From: Nevskiaceae bacterium
Lineage (GTDB): Bacteria; Pseudomonadota; Gammaproteobacteria; Nevskiales; Nevskiaceae
Assembly: GCA_004298465.1 (NCBI GenBank)
Contig: SCRT01000004.1
Span: 124,001 to 188,000, forward strand
DNA: 64,000 nt
Reading direction: 5' to 3'
Positions 49,214 to 59,308 of this stretch are shown in pieces (position 1 is the first letter of the stretch; each line of letters starts with the position of its first letter). The notes under the pieces were generated by a model. The model did no database searches. It was not told the DNA's origin and was given only the letters and a program-made list of their open reading frames with translations. Made by a program: the position numbers and the translations under genes.

Positions 49214-49987
49214 ATGTGTGAATTGCTGGGCATGAGCGCAAACACGCCCACCGACCTGTGTTTCAGCTTTACCGGCCTGACGCAACGTGGCGGGCGGACC
49301 GGGCCGCACATCGATGGCTGGGGCGTGGTGTTTTACGACGGGCGCGGCGTGCGCGTGTTCCGCGACCCGTTGCCGAGCGCGACCTCTCCAGTCGCGCGCC
49401 TGGTTCAGGACTACCCGATCAAGAGCGAAGTTGCGGTCTGTCATATCCGCCAGGCCAACGTCGGTAACGTCTGCCTGGTCAACACGCATCCCTTCGTCCG
49501 CGAGCTGTGGGGGCGCTACTGGGTGTTTGCCCACAATGGACAAGTCCCGGATTCCGTATTCAAGCCAGGCGGCTTCCAGCCAGTCGGAACCACCGATAGC
49601 GAGGCTTTGTTCTGCGACCTGCTGAATCGTGCACGCGCCACCCTCACGCCTGAATCGACGGCGCTGGACTGGGCCAGATTCCTCGCACCGATCGCCGCGG
49701 ACCATGCCCGAAAAGGCGTGTTCAATTGCTTGCTCAGCAACGGTGAATGGCTGTTCAGCCACTGCAGCACAAAGCTCGCGAGCATCACGCGGCGCGCACC
49801 GTTCGGCGCTGCGCATTTGCGGGATGCCGAGGTCAGCATCCGCTTCGATGCCGTGACCACGCCCCACGACGTGGTCACGATCATCGCGACCGAACCGCTG
49901 ACGCGTGACGAATGCTGGGACTGCTACGCGCCGGGCGAGTGGCGCATGTGGCAGCGAGGAGTCGTGGTAACGGCAGGTGGACAGTGA
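49214..49987 (+). CDS. Class II glutamine amidotransferase (YafJ-like)
   Basis: A 257-residue Ntn-hydrolase of the GATase type 2 fold. The initiator Met is followed by the nucleophile Cys2 in MCELLGMSANTPTDL. Further motifs are RGGRTGPHIDGWGVVFYDG, AVCHIRQANVGNV, NTHPFVRELWGRYWVFAHNG and TDSEALFCDLL. Such proteins hydrolyse glutamine or gamma-glutamyl compounds; the YafJ-type has no known partner synthase. GGAGCC precedes ATG 49214. It stands alone. Confidence 0.88.
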   Translation: MCELLGMSANTPTDLCFSFTGLTQRGGRTGPHIDGWGVVFYDGRGVRVFRDPLPSATSPVARLVQDYPIKSEVAVCHIRQANVGNVCLVNTHPFVRELWGRYWVFAHNGQVPDSVFKPGGFQPVGTTDSEALFCDLLNRARATLTPESTALDWARFLAPIAADHARKGVFNCLLSNGEWLFSHCSTKLASITRRAPFGAAHLRDAEVSIRFDAVTTPHDVVTIIATEPLTRDECWDCYAPGEWRMWQRGVVVTAGGQ

Positions 49988-50093
49988 GCGGCAGAGACAA
50001 GCCGCGCTGTCCCGGCCGACGATAGACCTGCCCTGCTGGCACCCTTTCTGAGGCATGGCATTCCACCGCTGGTGACGGTAGTTCAGCCATCCG

Positions 50094-50597
50094 CTAGAAC
50101 GGAATGTCGTCCTCGATCGCGCCGCCGTCGTTGTAGTCGGCTGCGGAAGCCGGTGCCGCGGATTCATTGCGTACAGTGTGCGCAGCGGACCCGCCCGCGG
50201 AGTGGCCGTAGCCCGAGCTGCCGTAATCGTCCGCCGCGCCGGAGCTGCCGCCGCCGGAATTGCGTGAGTCGAGCATCTGCATGTCGCTTGCGACGATTTC
50301 CGTGGTGTAGCGGTCGCCGCCGTTCTTGTCCTGCCACTTGCGCGTGCGCAGCGAACCTTCGACGTAGACCTTGGCGCCCTTCTTCAGGTACTTGCCGACG
50401 ATTTCGGCCAGCTTGTTGAAGAACACCACGTTGTGCCATTCCGTGTGGTCCTTGTTCTCACCGGTGGCCTTGTCGCGCCAGCTCGAGGAGGTGGCCAGCG
50501 TGATGTTGACGACGGCGACGCCTGATGGAAGCTGGCGCAGCTCAGGATCCTTGCCAAGGTTGCCGATGAGGATGACTTTGTTGATTCCGCGCGCCAT
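50094..50597 (-). CDS. ssb: Single-stranded DNA-binding protein
   Basis: A 167-residue SSB that coats single-stranded DNA in replication and repair. Seen: [20 protein letters not shown], the OB-fold [36 protein letters not shown], a Gly/Ser-rich linker (about 112-150) and the partner-binding tip DDIPF. GGATCC precedes ATG 50597. It is downstream of the MFS gene (63 bases) and faces uvrA, a common gammaproteobacterial order. A heptamer array lies immediately upstream at 50620-50640. Confidence 0.96.
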   Translation of the reverse strand: MARGINKVILIGNLGKDPELRQLPSGVAVVNITLATSSSWRDKATGENKDHTEWHNVVFFNKLAEIVGKYLKKGAKVYVEGSLRTRKWQDKNGGDRYTTEIVASDMQMLDSRNSGGGSSGAADDYGSSGYGHSAGGSAAHTVRNESAAPASAADYNDGGAIEDDIPF

Positions 50598-50619
50598 GGG
50601 GATCCTCCGAAGCGTTCGA

Positions 50620-50640
50620 GATACGGGATGAGGGATGGGG
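50620..50640. repeat. Three tandem heptamers of type GATNNGG
   Basis: GATACGG, GATGAGG and GATGGGG follow each other without gaps in the 63-base interval between the MFS stop (50661) and ssb start (50597). The array sits where the ssb leader would be. One of four 7-bp arrays in the window. Confidence 0.55.
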
Positions 50641-50660
50641 ATCAGGATACACGAGCACGT

Positions 50661-51854
50661 TCATTCGGTATCGACGGCCTGTGGGCCCGTGGTGGCGTCC
50701 GACGCGACGGGCGGCTCAGTGCCGATGGCAAACGTCAGCCACGCCAGGGCCATGGCTGCGGCGCAGGCGAAGACGCCGGTGATGCCCCAGATCGACAGGG
50801 CTGCGCCGCCGATCGCGCTGCCCGCGAAGGCGCCGAGAAACTGCGAAGTGGAATAGACGCCCAGTGCCGCGCCTTTCTGGTCGGCGGGCGCGCGGCGCGA
50901 GATCAGCGACGGCAGCGCGCCTTCCAGGAAGTTGAAGCCGATGAAGAAGATGCACACGCCGAGCGTCAGCCATACCGTGCTGTCGTGTCCGTCGGCGGCC
51001 AGCCCCATGCCGATGCCGAGCAGCGCAACAGAGGCGATCAGGGCGCCTTTCAGGTGGTGGCGCGCCTCCGCCCAGCCAATCAGCGCGAAGGCGGGAATAA
51101 TGGAAACCAGGAGCACAGGCAAGTAGAACTTCCAGTGCTCGGCGTCCGGCAGACCGAACGTGTCCTTCAGCGCGAAGGGGGCCGCGATGAACAGCGCCAT
51201 CATCATGGCCTGGTTGCAGAAGATGCCGCCGTCGAGGCGCAACAATTGGCGGTCGCGCAGTACCTTGCGAAGGTTGCCGGGCCGGGTGGGCAGACGTGGT
51301 GCATCAGGCACGCCGAGCAGGAAGACGGGGATCGCGAACAACACCAGCACGCCGGTCAGCACGAAGATGCCGTCGATGCCGATGATGCCCGACAGCAGCG
51401 GCCCGAGGACCAGCGCCAGCAGGAACGACATGCCCATGCCGACACCGAGCAGTGCCATGGCCTTGGTGCGGACCTGCGGGCGCGTGACGTCTGCGAGTAC
51501 TGCGGAGACTGCCGAGGAGATGGCTCCGGCGCCTTGCAGCGCGCGGCCGGCGATGACCCACGTCACGTCGTCCGTCATGCCGGCAACGACGCTGCCGAGC
51601 GCGAAGACGACGAGCCCGAAGACGATGATGGAGCGGCGCCCGATACGGTCCGACAGCATGCCGAGCGGAATCTGCAGGCACGCCTGCAGCAGTCCGTAGA
51701 TGCCCATGGCGAGCCCGATCTGCATGGCGGTAGCCCCGCCGGGCAGGCCCTGCAGATAGGGCGCCAGCGTCGGCACCACCATGAACATGCCAAGCATGCG
51801 CAGGATGTAGAGGAGCGTCAGCGAGCTGGTCGCTCGCCATTCCATCGGATTCAT
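50661..51854 (-). CDS. Major facilitator superfamily transporter (YajR-like)
   Basis: A 397-residue 12-helix transporter. Seen: [20 protein letters not shown] in helix 1, the MFS motif A-like [20 protein letters not shown] between helices 2 and 3, [20 protein letters not shown] in helix 4 and [20 protein letters not shown] before helix 10. YajR-like transporters of this branch sit between uvrA and ssb in many gammaproteobacteria; substrate unknown. The C-terminal cytosolic domain of E. coli YajR is absent. Divergent from uvrA. Confidence 0.88.
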   Translation of the reverse strand: MNPMEWRATSSLTLLYILRMLGMFMVVPTLAPYLQGLPGGATAMQIGLAMGIYGLLQACLQIPLGMLSDRIGRRSIIVFGLVVFALGSVVAGMTDDVTWVIAGRALQGAGAISSAVSAVLADVTRPQVRTKAMALLGVGMGMSFLLALVLGPLLSGIIGIDGIFVLTGVLVLFAIPVFLLGVPDAPRLPTRPGNLRKVLRDRQLLRLDGGIFCNQAMMMALFIAAPFALKDTFGLPDAEHWKFYLPVLLVSIIPAFALIGWAEARHHLKGALIASVALLGIGMGLAADGHDSTVWLTLGVCIFFIGFNFLEGALPSLISRRAPADQKGAALGVYSTSQFLGAFAGSAIGGAALSIWGITGVFACAAAMALAWLTFAIGTEPPVASDATTGPQAVDTE

Positions 51855-51989
51855 CGGTCGATCCGTGATAGGTACAAGCTTGGCATGGACCGCCGGAAAG
51901 GCAACCGGTTCGGTCCGGGGAGGTGCCGGACGTCAGGCAGCCATGTCGCCGCGTATAGTAACAAGTTCACTTTTTCACGACTCCGGCGC

Positions 51990-54848
51990 ATGGAAAACAT
52001 CAGCGTCCGCGGTGCGCGCACGCACAATCTCCGCAACATCTCACTCGACTTGCCGCGCGACAAGTTGATTGTCATCACCGGGCTGTCGGGTTCCGGCAAG
52101 TCCAGCCTTGCCTTCGACACCCTGTATGCGGAAGGACAGCGACGCTATGTGGAGTCGTTGTCGGCCTACGCGCGGCAGTTCCTGTCGATGATGCAGAAGC
52201 CGGACGTGGACGCCATCGAGGGTTTGTCGCCGGCGATCTCCATCGAGCAGAAATCCACGTCGCACAACCCGCGGTCCACGGTTGGCACGGTCACCGAAGT
52301 GCAGGACTACCTGCGCCTGCTGTTCGCGCGTGTCGGCGTGGCGCACTGCCCGGACCACGGCGTGGCGCTTCAGGCGCAGTCCGTGCAGCAGATGGTGGAC
52401 CAGATGCTGGCGCTGCCGGAAGGCTCTGCGTGGGTGCTGTACGCGCCAGTGGTGCGCGGGCGCAAGGGCGAGCACGCCGATATATTCGAGGGGCTGCGCG
52501 CCCAGGGCTTCGTGCGCGTGCGCGTGGACGGCGCGTTGCACGAGCTGGATGCCGTGCCGGTGCTGAACCGCAAGACCCAGCACGACATTGATGTCGCCGT
52601 GGACCGTTTCAAGGTACGCGCCGATGCTCGCCAGCGCCTGTCCGAATCCTTCGAGACGGCGCTGCGCCTGTCGGATGGCCTGGCTTTCGTCGCGCCCTAC
52701 CGCGACGACGCGGGTACGGCGCAGGACATGACGTTTTCCGCCCGCATGGCCTGCCCGCACTGTGGCTATTCCGTCAGCGAGCTGGAACCGCGGCTGTTCT
52801 CGTTCAATTCACCGCACGGCGCGTGCCCGGCCTGCGATGGGCTGGGGCGCCTGCAGGTGTTCGATGCCGAGCGCGTCGTCGCCCACCCGGAAGCCCCACT
52901 TTCAGAAGGCGCGATCCACGGCTGGCACCGCCACAACCCGTGGTCGTGGGCCATCATAGACGGGCTGGCGACGCACTACGGTTTCGACCCGGACACGCCG
53001 TTCAATGAGCTGTCCGAGGATCTCCGCGAGATCATCCTGCATGGCAGCGGCACCACGCGCATCACGTTCCATTATCCGGGGCAGGGCGGCGGCACCACGC
53101 CGCGCACGCATCCGTTTGAAGGCGTGCTGCCGAATCTTGAGCGGCGCTACCGCGAAACCGAGTCGGTTGCCGTGCGCGAGGAGTTGGCGCGCTATCTGTC
53201 TGACAAGCCGTGCCCGGAATGCGGCGGCGAGCGCCTGAACCGCGCGGCGCGGCACGTCGAAGTCGCCGGGCACACGCTGCCGGCGCTTACGCGCCTGCCC
53301 GTGGGCGAGGCGCACCGCGTCTTCCAGGCGCTGGACATTCCTGGCCACAAGGGTGAAATCGCCCAGCGCATCCTCAAGGAAGTCACGGCACGCCTCGGCT
53401 TTCTCGTCGACGTCGGGCTTGGCTACCTGACGCTGGCACGTTCGGCGGAAACCTTGTCCGGCGGCGAGGCGCAGCGTATCCGTCTGGCCAGCCAGATTGG
53501 CGCTGGGCTGGTCGGCGTCATGTACGTGCTGGATGAACCCTCGATTGGCCTGCACCAGCGCGACAACGATCGCCTGCTGGCCACGCTGCGTCACCTGCGC
53601 GATCTCGGCAATACCGTGATCGTCGTCGAACATGACGAAGATGCCATCCGCGCCGCCGACCAGGTTGTGGACATGGGGCCGGGGGCCGGCGTGCACGGTG
53701 GCCACGTTGTGGCGCAGGGCACGCCGGGTGAGATCGCCGCCTGCGCCACGTCGCTGACCGGCGACTATCTCTCCGGCCGCAGGAAGATCGCGGTGCCGGA
53801 AGTCCGCCACGCGGCGCAGAAAGGCCGCTGGCTGAAGCTGCGCGACGTGCGCGGCCACAATCTGAAGAACGTTTCCGTCGAACTTCCACTTGGATTGTTC
53901 ACCTGCGTCACCGGCGTTTCCGGTTCCGGCAAGTCCACGCTGGTGAACGACACGCTGCTGAACTATGCGGCCCGCGAGTTGAACGGTGCCTCCAGCATTC
54001 CAGCAGATTGCGACGGCGTGGACGGCTTGAACCAGCTCGACAAGGTCATCGCCATCGACCAGGCGCCGATCGGCCGCACGCCGCGCTCCAATCCTGCCAC
54101 CTACACCGGCGTGTTCACGCCGATCCGTGAACTGTTCGCGCAGGTGCCGCTGGCGCGTGAGCGCGGCTATGGTGCCGGGCGCTTCAGCTTCAACGTCAAG
54201 GGTGGGCGCTGCGAAGCCTGCCAAGGCGACGGCGTCATCAAGGTGGAAATGCACTTCCTGCCGGACATCTACGTCACCTGCGACACCTGCCACGGGCACC
54301 GCTACAACCGCGAGACACTGGAGGTGAAGTACAAGCACCGGAGCATCGACGAAGTGCTCGACATGACGATCGAGGAAGCCGCGGCATTCTTCCAGCCGGT
54401 ACCGGTCATTGCGCGCAAGCTGGAAACCCTGCTGGAAGTGGGGCTGGGCTACGTGAAGCTCGGCCAGAATGCCACTACCTTGTCTGGTGGCGAGGCCCAG
54501 CGCGTCAAGCTATCGAAGGAGCTGTCACGGCGCGGCACCGGGCGCACGCTCTACGTGCTGGACGAACCCACCACCGGGCTGCATTTCCACGACGTCGCGC
54601 AGCTGCTGCGCGTGCTGCTGGAGCTGCGCGATGCGGGTAATACCGTGGTCGTCATCGAGCACAACCTCGATGTCATCAAGTGCGCCGACTGGTTGATCGA
54701 TCTCGGCCCGGAAGGTGGCGACGGCGGCGGGGAAGTCGTGGCCACTGGCACGCCGGAAGACGTCGCCAAGGTCGATGCCTCGTGGACCGGGCGCTATTTG
54801 CGGCCGATGCTGGCGGCGGATCGTGAGGAAGTGAAGAGTGAGGGGTGA
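51990..54848 (+). CDS. uvrA: Excinuclease ABC subunit A
   Basis: A 952-residue damage-recognition ATPase of nucleotide excision repair. Seen: [20 protein letters not shown], two Walker A loops ([14 protein letters not shown] and [14 protein letters not shown]), two signature motifs ([14 protein letters not shown] and [14 protein letters not shown]), and zinc-finger cysteines in CPHCG...CPAC and CEACQGDG...CDTC. The start ATG 51990 gives the standard N-terminus; the frame is open upstream without homology. The last residues REEVKSEG and the stop are encoded by a heptamer repeat (54823-54859), beyond the conserved end near GRYLRPML. Confidence 0.97.
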   Translation: MENISVRGARTHNLRNISLDLPRDKLIVITGLSGSGKSSLAFDTLYAEGQRRYVESLSAYARQFLSMMQKPDVDAIEGLSPAISIEQKSTSHNPRSTVGTVTEVQDYLRLLFARVGVAHCPDHGVALQAQSVQQMVDQMLALPEGSAWVLYAPVVRGRKGEHADIFEGLRAQGFVRVRVDGALHELDAVPVLNRKTQHDIDVAVDRFKVRADARQRLSESFETALRLSDGLAFVAPYRDDAGTAQDMTFSARMACPHCGYSVSELEPRLFSFNSPHGACPACDGLGRLQVFDAERVVAHPEAPLSEGAIHGWHRHNPWSWAIIDGLATHYGFDPDTPFNELSEDLREIILHGSGTTRITFHYPGQGGGTTPRTHPFEGVLPNLERRYRETESVAVREELARYLSDKPCPECGGERLNRAARHVEVAGHTLPALTRLPVGEAHRVFQALDIPGHKGEIAQRILKEVTARLGFLVDVGLGYLTLARSAETLSGGEAQRIRLASQIGAGLVGVMYVLDEPSIGLHQRDNDRLLATLRHLRDLGNTVIVVEHDEDAIRAADQVVDMGPGAGVHGGHVVAQGTPGEIAACATSLTGDYLSGRRKIAVPEVRHAAQKGRWLKLRDVRGHNLKNVSVELPLGLFTCVTGVSGSGKSTLVNDTLLNYAARELNGASSIPADCDGVDGLNQLDKVIAIDQAPIGRTPRSNPATYTGVFTPIRELFAQVPLARERGYGAGRFSFNVKGGRCEACQGDGVIKVEMHFLPDIYVTCDTCHGHRYNRETLEVKYKHRSIDEVLDMTIEEAAAFFQPVPVIARKLETLLEVGLGYVKLGQNATTLSGGEAQRVKLSKELSRRGTGRTLYVLDEPTTGLHFHDVAQLLRVLLELRDAGNTVVVIEHNLDVIKCADWLIDLGPEGGDGGGEVVATGTPEDVAKVDASWTGRYLRPMLAADREEVKSEG

Positions 54849-54859
54849 AGCGTAAGCGG
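54823..54859. repeat. Tandem heptamers of type GTGARGN across the uvrA stop codon
   Basis: Units GTGAGGAA (8), GTGAAGA, GTGAGGG, GTGAAGC and GTAAGCG follow in phase. They encode the last eight residues of UvrA and its TGA. The complement of two units (GTGAAGC, GTGAG) reappears at 54941-54952 just before the pilR stop, so the two copies form an inverted pair that could fold into a long hairpin between the convergent genes. Confidence 0.6.
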
Positions 54860-54861
54860 TG

Positions 54862-54903
54862 GGCGGCCGAGAAAAGTGGGGTGACCACGGCCGCCGGGTT
54901 TTG
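54862..54903 (+). terminator. Possible terminator hairpin after uvrA
   Basis: GGCGGCCG (54862-54869) pairs with CGGCCGCC (54888-54895) over an 18-base loop and is followed by GGGTTTTG. The T-run is short and the loop long, so this is a weak terminator candidate between convergent uvrA and pilR. Confidence 0.4.
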
Positions 54904-54955
54904 TCCCGCGATGGGCCGCCGGCAGGCTATCTCCTCCCCCCTCACGCTTCACGGC

Positions 54956-56323
54956 CTACTCGATCCCCAGCTTCTTGAGCCGGTAGCGCAGCTGCCGAAA
55001 CGTGATTCCCAGCAGCTGGGCGGCACGCGTGCGGTTCCAATGCGTGCGGTCGAGCGCGGCTGTTATGGCGGCGCGCTCGACATCCGCAACGCGGGTGTCG
55101 AGGGGCGCATCCGCCGTTGTCGGGGCTCCGGTCGGGGCAGCAGGGCGGGCTGACCTGGCTGGATCTGGAAGTTGTGGAGTCTCGACGGCGCAGGTCGGGC
55201 GCAAGGCCAGGTCGCGGGCCGCAATGCGCTGGTGGTCGCACAGTGCAAGGGTGCGTTCCAGCACGTTTTCCAGTTCACGGACGTTGCCGGGGAATGGGTG
55301 CCGCGACAGGGCGCTGAGCGCATCGGGGGCAAGCCGGGGCGCCACGACGCCGGCGCGCGCGGCAATGCGCGCCAGCAGCGCCGGGGCGAGTTGCGGGATG
55401 TCGCCGGCGTGCTCGCGCAACGCGGGCATGTGCGCTTCGATGACGTTGAGGCGGTAGTAAAGATCCTGGCGGAACTGCCCGGCGGTGACGCGCGCGGCGA
55501 GGTTTTCGTGGGTGGCGGAGATGATCCGCACGTTGACGGGCGTGTCGGTGTTCGTGCCGACGGCGCGCACGCTGCGTTCCTGGAGGGTGCGCAGCAGTTG
55601 TACCTGCACGTGCGGCGGCAGTTCGGCGACTTCGTCGAGGAACAGTGTGCCGCCCTCTGCGGCGTGTAACAGCCCCGAAGCGTCGGTGCCGCCGAACAGC
55701 TCGGCTTCGATCCGTTGTGCCGGAAGGGCGCCACAGCTGACGGCAACGAAGGCCGCTCCGGCCCTCGGGCTCTGGGCGTGGATCAGGCGGGCGACGAGTT
55801 CCTTGCCGGTGCCGGATTCCCCGGTGATGTGGACGGGGGCCTGGGAGCGTGCGACGCGGGCGATGAGCGTGCGCAGGGCCTGCAGGGCGGGGCTGTCGCC
55901 GATCAGCTGGGGTGTGCCGTCATGTGGTGCGCGCGCCGTATCCTGCGCCAGCCGCAAGGCATCCGCCACGAGTTTGCGCAGGGCATCCACGCGCAGCGGC
56001 TTGCAGACGAAGTCGAAGGCGCCAGCCTTGAGGCTTTCCACCGCGGTCTGTGCGCTGCCGTAGGCAGTGATGACGGCAACCGGCAGCTGTGGATGGTGAT
56101 GCTGGATGTCGCGCACCAGGTCGATGCCGTCGCCGTCCGGCAGGCGCATGTCGGTCAGGCACAGGTCGAAATGTCCGGCCGCGAGTTGCTGGCGGGCCTG
56201 CGCCAGCGTCGCCGCCGCCTCGCTTTGCAGGCCCATGCGCCGCAGCGTGATGCCAACGAGCGCGCGCAGGTCCGGTTCGTCGTCGACGATCAGCACGCAG
56301 CGGATGGGGCTGGGTTGGGACAT
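54956..56323 (-). CDS. pilR: NtrC-type response regulator PilR, GAFTGA loop absent
   Basis: A 455-residue three-domain regulator: receiver (VLIVDDEPDLRALVG, phospho-Asp in LCLTDMRLPDGDG, Lys in VCKPLR), AAA+ domain (Walker A GESGTGKE, Walker B GGTLFLDE, arginine fingers FRQDLYYRLN) and a Fis-type DNA-binding domain (AALDRTHWNRTRAAQLLGIT). PilR activates pilin transcription with sigma-54. However, between ELFG and EGGTLF only GTDASGLLHAA is present: the segment containing GAFTGA, which contacts sigma-54, is missing by an in-frame gap. Start ATG 56323. Adjacent to pilS, 13 bases downstream of it. Confidence 0.88.
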   Translation of the reverse strand: MSQPSPIRCVLIVDDEPDLRALVGITLRRMGLQSEAAATLAQARQQLAAGHFDLCLTDMRLPDGDGIDLVRDIQHHHPQLPVAVITAYGSAQTAVESLKAGAFDFVCKPLRVDALRKLVADALRLAQDTARAPHDGTPQLIGDSPALQALRTLIARVARSQAPVHITGESGTGKELVARLIHAQSPRAGAAFVAVSCGALPAQRIEAELFGGTDASGLLHAAEGGTLFLDEVAELPPHVQVQLLRTLQERSVRAVGTNTDTPVNVRIISATHENLAARVTAGQFRQDLYYRLNVIEAHMPALREHAGDIPQLAPALLARIAARAGVVAPRLAPDALSALSRHPFPGNVRELENVLERTLALCDHQRIAARDLALRPTCAVETPQLPDPARSARPAAPTGAPTTADAPLDTRVADVERAAITAALDRTHWNRTRAAQLLGITFRQLRYRLKKLGIE

Positions 56324-56336
56324 GGAGGGCGGCGCG

Positions 56337-57953
56337 TCACGCACGGAGGACGTCGGCGGTGCACATGATGCGGAAGCAGGCATGGCCGTTGTGCGTCTGA
56401 TAGGACAGGACAGCCCGATTGTATTCGCACAGTTCGCGTGCGATGTACAAGCCGAGGCCGGTGCCGTTGTGCGCCGTCGTGAAGAATGGTTCGAAGATGT
56501 GTTCGGCGAGCGCGGGGGCAATACCCGGGCCGTCGTTCTCCACGGTCAGGCACGGCTGGCCGCCGGCGGTATGGCCTGCGATCATGCTCACGTGCACCGG
56601 ATGGCCGCCGTGTCCAGCGTGCTCGGCGCTGTTGTTCCACAGGTTGTGGAGCACGCGTTGCAGGTGGTTCGGATCGAAGCACAGCCGCAGCTGTGCCGGA
56701 ACTTTGTGCGTGTCGAGGTGCAGCGCCGCTGCCGGGCAGCTTTCCCGGTAGGCTTGGATGCAGCGCGCCAGCCACGGCTGCAGGTCGATGACTTCCGGCC
56801 GGGCTGCGTTGGAACGCGACAGGCTCAGGATGTCGCGTACGATCTTGTCGATGCGCGCGCCCTGCCGCCCGATGACGGCGGCGAGCTCGCGGTCGTCGGG
56901 GCGTGATGCGGTGCTTTCAGCGAGCAGCTCCCCAGCTTGCGTGATGGCGGCCAGCGGATTGCGGATCTCGTGTGCGACGTTGGCTGTCAACTGGCCGAGC
57001 GACGCCAGTTTCAGCTGTTGCGCGTGCTGGCGCAGCCGCGTGGCGTCGTCCAGCAGCACAAGCGTGCGCGCCGCGTGCCGGGGTCCCTGGTCGAGCGCGG
57101 AGAAGCGCAGCAGCAGGCCACCCACTTCGTCTTCCCGGTTTTCACCATTGCGCCAGTTTTCCAGCGCCCGCCACAACGCGGGGGCCACGCTCGCCAGCGG
57201 CTGGTGATCGATGCCTCCGGCCGTCAGCAGCCGACGTGCCGCAGTGTTGGACAGGCCGATGCGGCCGTCGGCTTCGATCGACAGCACGCCAGTTTGCATG
57301 GTGTCCACGATTCGCTTGTTCAGTTGCAACAGGGTGGCCAGCTCGGTGCGGGCGCGGGCGGCCCGGGCTTCGCTGCGTCGCGCCCTCCGCGCCATGGCGT
57401 TGCCGGCGGTGGCGGTCGCAAACAGGGCCAGCCCGAGGATGCCTGCGGATGTGGATTCCGAGCCAACGGAGAGCAGCCGCAACTGACGGAAGATCTCCTC
57501 ACCGAATACGCTGAAGGTCGTGAGCGCCGCGAGGAGCAAGGCGGTGCGGGTCGGCAGGATCAGGCTGCAGGTGACGACCGGTGTAATCAGCAGCATGCCC
57601 AGCCCGCTGCCGATGCCGTTGCAGGCGTAGGTGAGCAGGATGATGGCGGTGGTGTCAATCGCGTAATGCAGGTAGACCTGCACGGGCAGGTTTGGGCGCC
57701 GTGCGAAGGTGGTGGCCAGCAGCAGCGCGGCGGCCGCGATATAGCCCAGGCAGACGTCGCGGAACAGCCCGTTGGCGACGGTTTCGAACAGGTTGTCGAG
57801 GTAGCCGCTGGCCTGCAGTGACAGCAGCAGTGCGGCGAGCACGAAGCGATAGCCGCACAGCGCGCGCAGGACCGACCAGTCTTCCGGCGCCGCGTCGCGC
57901 CATGCCGGGGGCGGGTTGGGTACGGTGGGGGCGGTGGTGGATTGCAGAGTCAT
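56337..57953 (-). CDS. pilS: Sensor histidine kinase PilS
   Basis: A 538-residue membrane kinase with six hydrophobic segments in the first 200 residues (FVLAALLLSLQASGYL, VCLGYIAAAALLLATTF, AIDTTAIILLTYACNG, GMLLITPVVTCSLIL and others), a PAS-like region, the H-box SLGQLTANVAHEIRNPLAAI, N-box HNLWNNSAEHAGH, G1 VENDGPGIAPALAEHIFEPF and G2 GTGLGLYIARELC. It should phosphorylate PilR; in Pseudomonas PilS senses membrane pilin. Start ATG 57953 gives the standard length. Divergent from sucCD, an order known in Xanthomonadales. Confidence 0.92.
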   Translation of the reverse strand: MTLQSTTAPTVPNPPPAWRDAAPEDWSVLRALCGYRFVLAALLLSLQASGYLDNLFETVANGLFRDVCLGYIAAAALLLATTFARRPNLPVQVYLHYAIDTTAIILLTYACNGIGSGLGMLLITPVVTCSLILPTRTALLLAALTTFSVFGEEIFRQLRLLSVGSESTSAGILGLALFATATAGNAMARRARRSEARAARARTELATLLQLNKRIVDTMQTGVLSIEADGRIGLSNTAARRLLTAGGIDHQPLASVAPALWRALENWRNGENREDEVGGLLLRFSALDQGPRHAARTLVLLDDATRLRQHAQQLKLASLGQLTANVAHEIRNPLAAITQAGELLAESTASRPDDRELAAVIGRQGARIDKIVRDILSLSRSNAARPEVIDLQPWLARCIQAYRESCPAAALHLDTHKVPAQLRLCFDPNHLQRVLHNLWNNSAEHAGHGGHPVHVSMIAGHTAGGQPCLTVENDGPGIAPALAEHIFEPFFTTAHNGTGLGLYIARELCEYNRAVLSYQTHNGHACFRIMCTADVLRA

Positions 57954-58022
57954 GGCAGGGGATGGGGGCGGCCGCCTTTCGCGCTTGGTCCAGGATGACA
58001 TGGTCCACGTTGGGCGACGGTT

Positions 58023-58051
58023 TTGCCAGCCACCGGGCAGCGATGGATAAT
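58023..58051 (+). promoter_or_regulatory. Sigma-70 promoter of sucCD
   Basis: TTGCCA (58023-58028), 17-base spacer, GATAAT (58046-58051): both hexamers are five of six to consensus. It lies about 90 bases upstream of the sucC start. Confidence 0.6.
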
Positions 58052-58138
58052 GTAGCGCCATTTTTCCAGTCGACGATCCTTCGTGCCGCAGATGCACGGA
58101 CGGCCGGCTGCCGCTTTTTTGAAACCGAGGAGCAGCGC

Positions 58139-59299
58139 ATGAACCTGCACGAATATCAGGCCAAGGAAATTTTCGCGCGCTACGGGATCCCGACTCCGCT
58201 GGGCGCGTTGGCGAACAGCGCGGAGGAAGTCCGGGATGCCGCGCGCAGGCTGGGAGGCGACAAGTTCGTCGTCAAGGCACAGGTCCACGCCGGCGGGCGT
58301 GGCAAGGCCGGCGGCGTCAAGCTCGTGACCGGCGTCGACGCCGCGGTCGAGGCGGCCAGCGCCATGATCGGTCACCAGCTGGTGACGAAGCAGACCGGCG
58401 CCAAGGGCCTGCCGATCAACAAGGTCTACGTCGAACAGCCGTCGCCGATTGCCCGCGAGCTGTATGTCTCGGGTCTTGTCGACCGCTCTCGTGAACGCGT
58501 GGTGTTCATGGCTTCCGCCGCGGGCGGCATGGACATCGAGGAAGTGGCGGCCCATACGCCGGAGAAGATCCGTACCGTCACCGTCCATCCGGCGGCTGGT
58601 TTGCAGCCGAACCAGGCGCGTGAGCTCGGCTTCTTCATGGGCATGAACAAGGACGAGGTGAAGCAGTTCACGAACATCCTGCTCGGCCTGTACCGCCTGC
58701 TTGACGAGTTGGACGCCAGCCTCGTCGAGATCAACCCGCTGATCGTGACCACCGACGGCAAGGTCATGGCGCTGGACGCGAAGCTCAACTTCGACGACAA
58801 CGCGCTGTTCCGCCACAAGGACATCGCGGCGCTCGCAGACCCCACGCAGGCCGATCCGGCCGAGTTGCGGGCGGCGAAGTTCGACCTCAACTACGTCACG
58901 CTCGATGGTGACATCGGCTGCATGGTGAACGGTGCGGGCCTGGCTATGGCGACCATGGACATCATCAAGTTGCATGGCGGCAAGCCGGCGAACTTTCTTG
59001 ATGTCGGCGGCGGCACCACGGCAGAGCGCGTCACCGAGGCGTTCAAGATCATCACCTCCACCGGCGACGTGAAGGCGATTCTCGTCAATATCTTTGGCGG
59101 CATCGTGCGCTGCGATCTCGTCGCGCAAGGCATCATCCAGGCCTGCAAGCAGGTGGGGCTGAAGATCCCCGTCGTCGTACGGCTGCAGGGCACGAACATG
59201 GAACAAGGGCGCAAGCTGCTGGCGGAAAGCGGCTTGAAGATCACCCCGGTCGCGGACCTGGCGGAAGCTGCCAGCGCCGTTGTCGCTGCAGCGAAATAA
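58139..59299 (+). CDS. sucC: Succinyl-CoA synthetase beta subunit
   Basis: A 386-residue ATP-grasp subunit of the TCA-cycle enzyme converting succinyl-CoA to succinate with nucleotide triphosphate formation. Seen: MNLHEYQAKEIFARYGIPTP, VVKAQVHAGGRGKAGGVKLV, LVEINPLIVTTDGKVMALDA with the metal ligands, and FLDVGGGTTAERVTEAFKII. GAGGAG lies 6 bases before the ATG. Followed by sucD after 9 bases. Confidence 0.97.
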   Translation: MNLHEYQAKEIFARYGIPTPLGALANSAEEVRDAARRLGGDKFVVKAQVHAGGRGKAGGVKLVTGVDAAVEAASAMIGHQLVTKQTGAKGLPINKVYVEQPSPIARELYVSGLVDRSRERVVFMASAAGGMDIEEVAAHTPEKIRTVTVHPAAGLQPNQARELGFFMGMNKDEVKQFTNILLGLYRLLDELDASLVEINPLIVTTDGKVMALDAKLNFDDNALFRHKDIAALADPTQADPAELRAAKFDLNYVTLDGDIGCMVNGAGLAMATMDIIKLHGGKPANFLDVGGGTTAERVTEAFKIITSTGDVKAILVNIFGGIVRCDLVAQGIIQACKQVGLKIPVVVRLQGTNMEQGRKLLAESGLKITPVADLAEAASAVVAAAK

Positions 59300-59308
59300 G
59301 GAGCTGAA

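Noticed and set aside
50628-51989. Upstream extension of uvrA giving a protein of about 1400 residues
   Set aside because: The added part is antisense to the MFS gene, and the UvrA N-terminus starts at ATG 51990.
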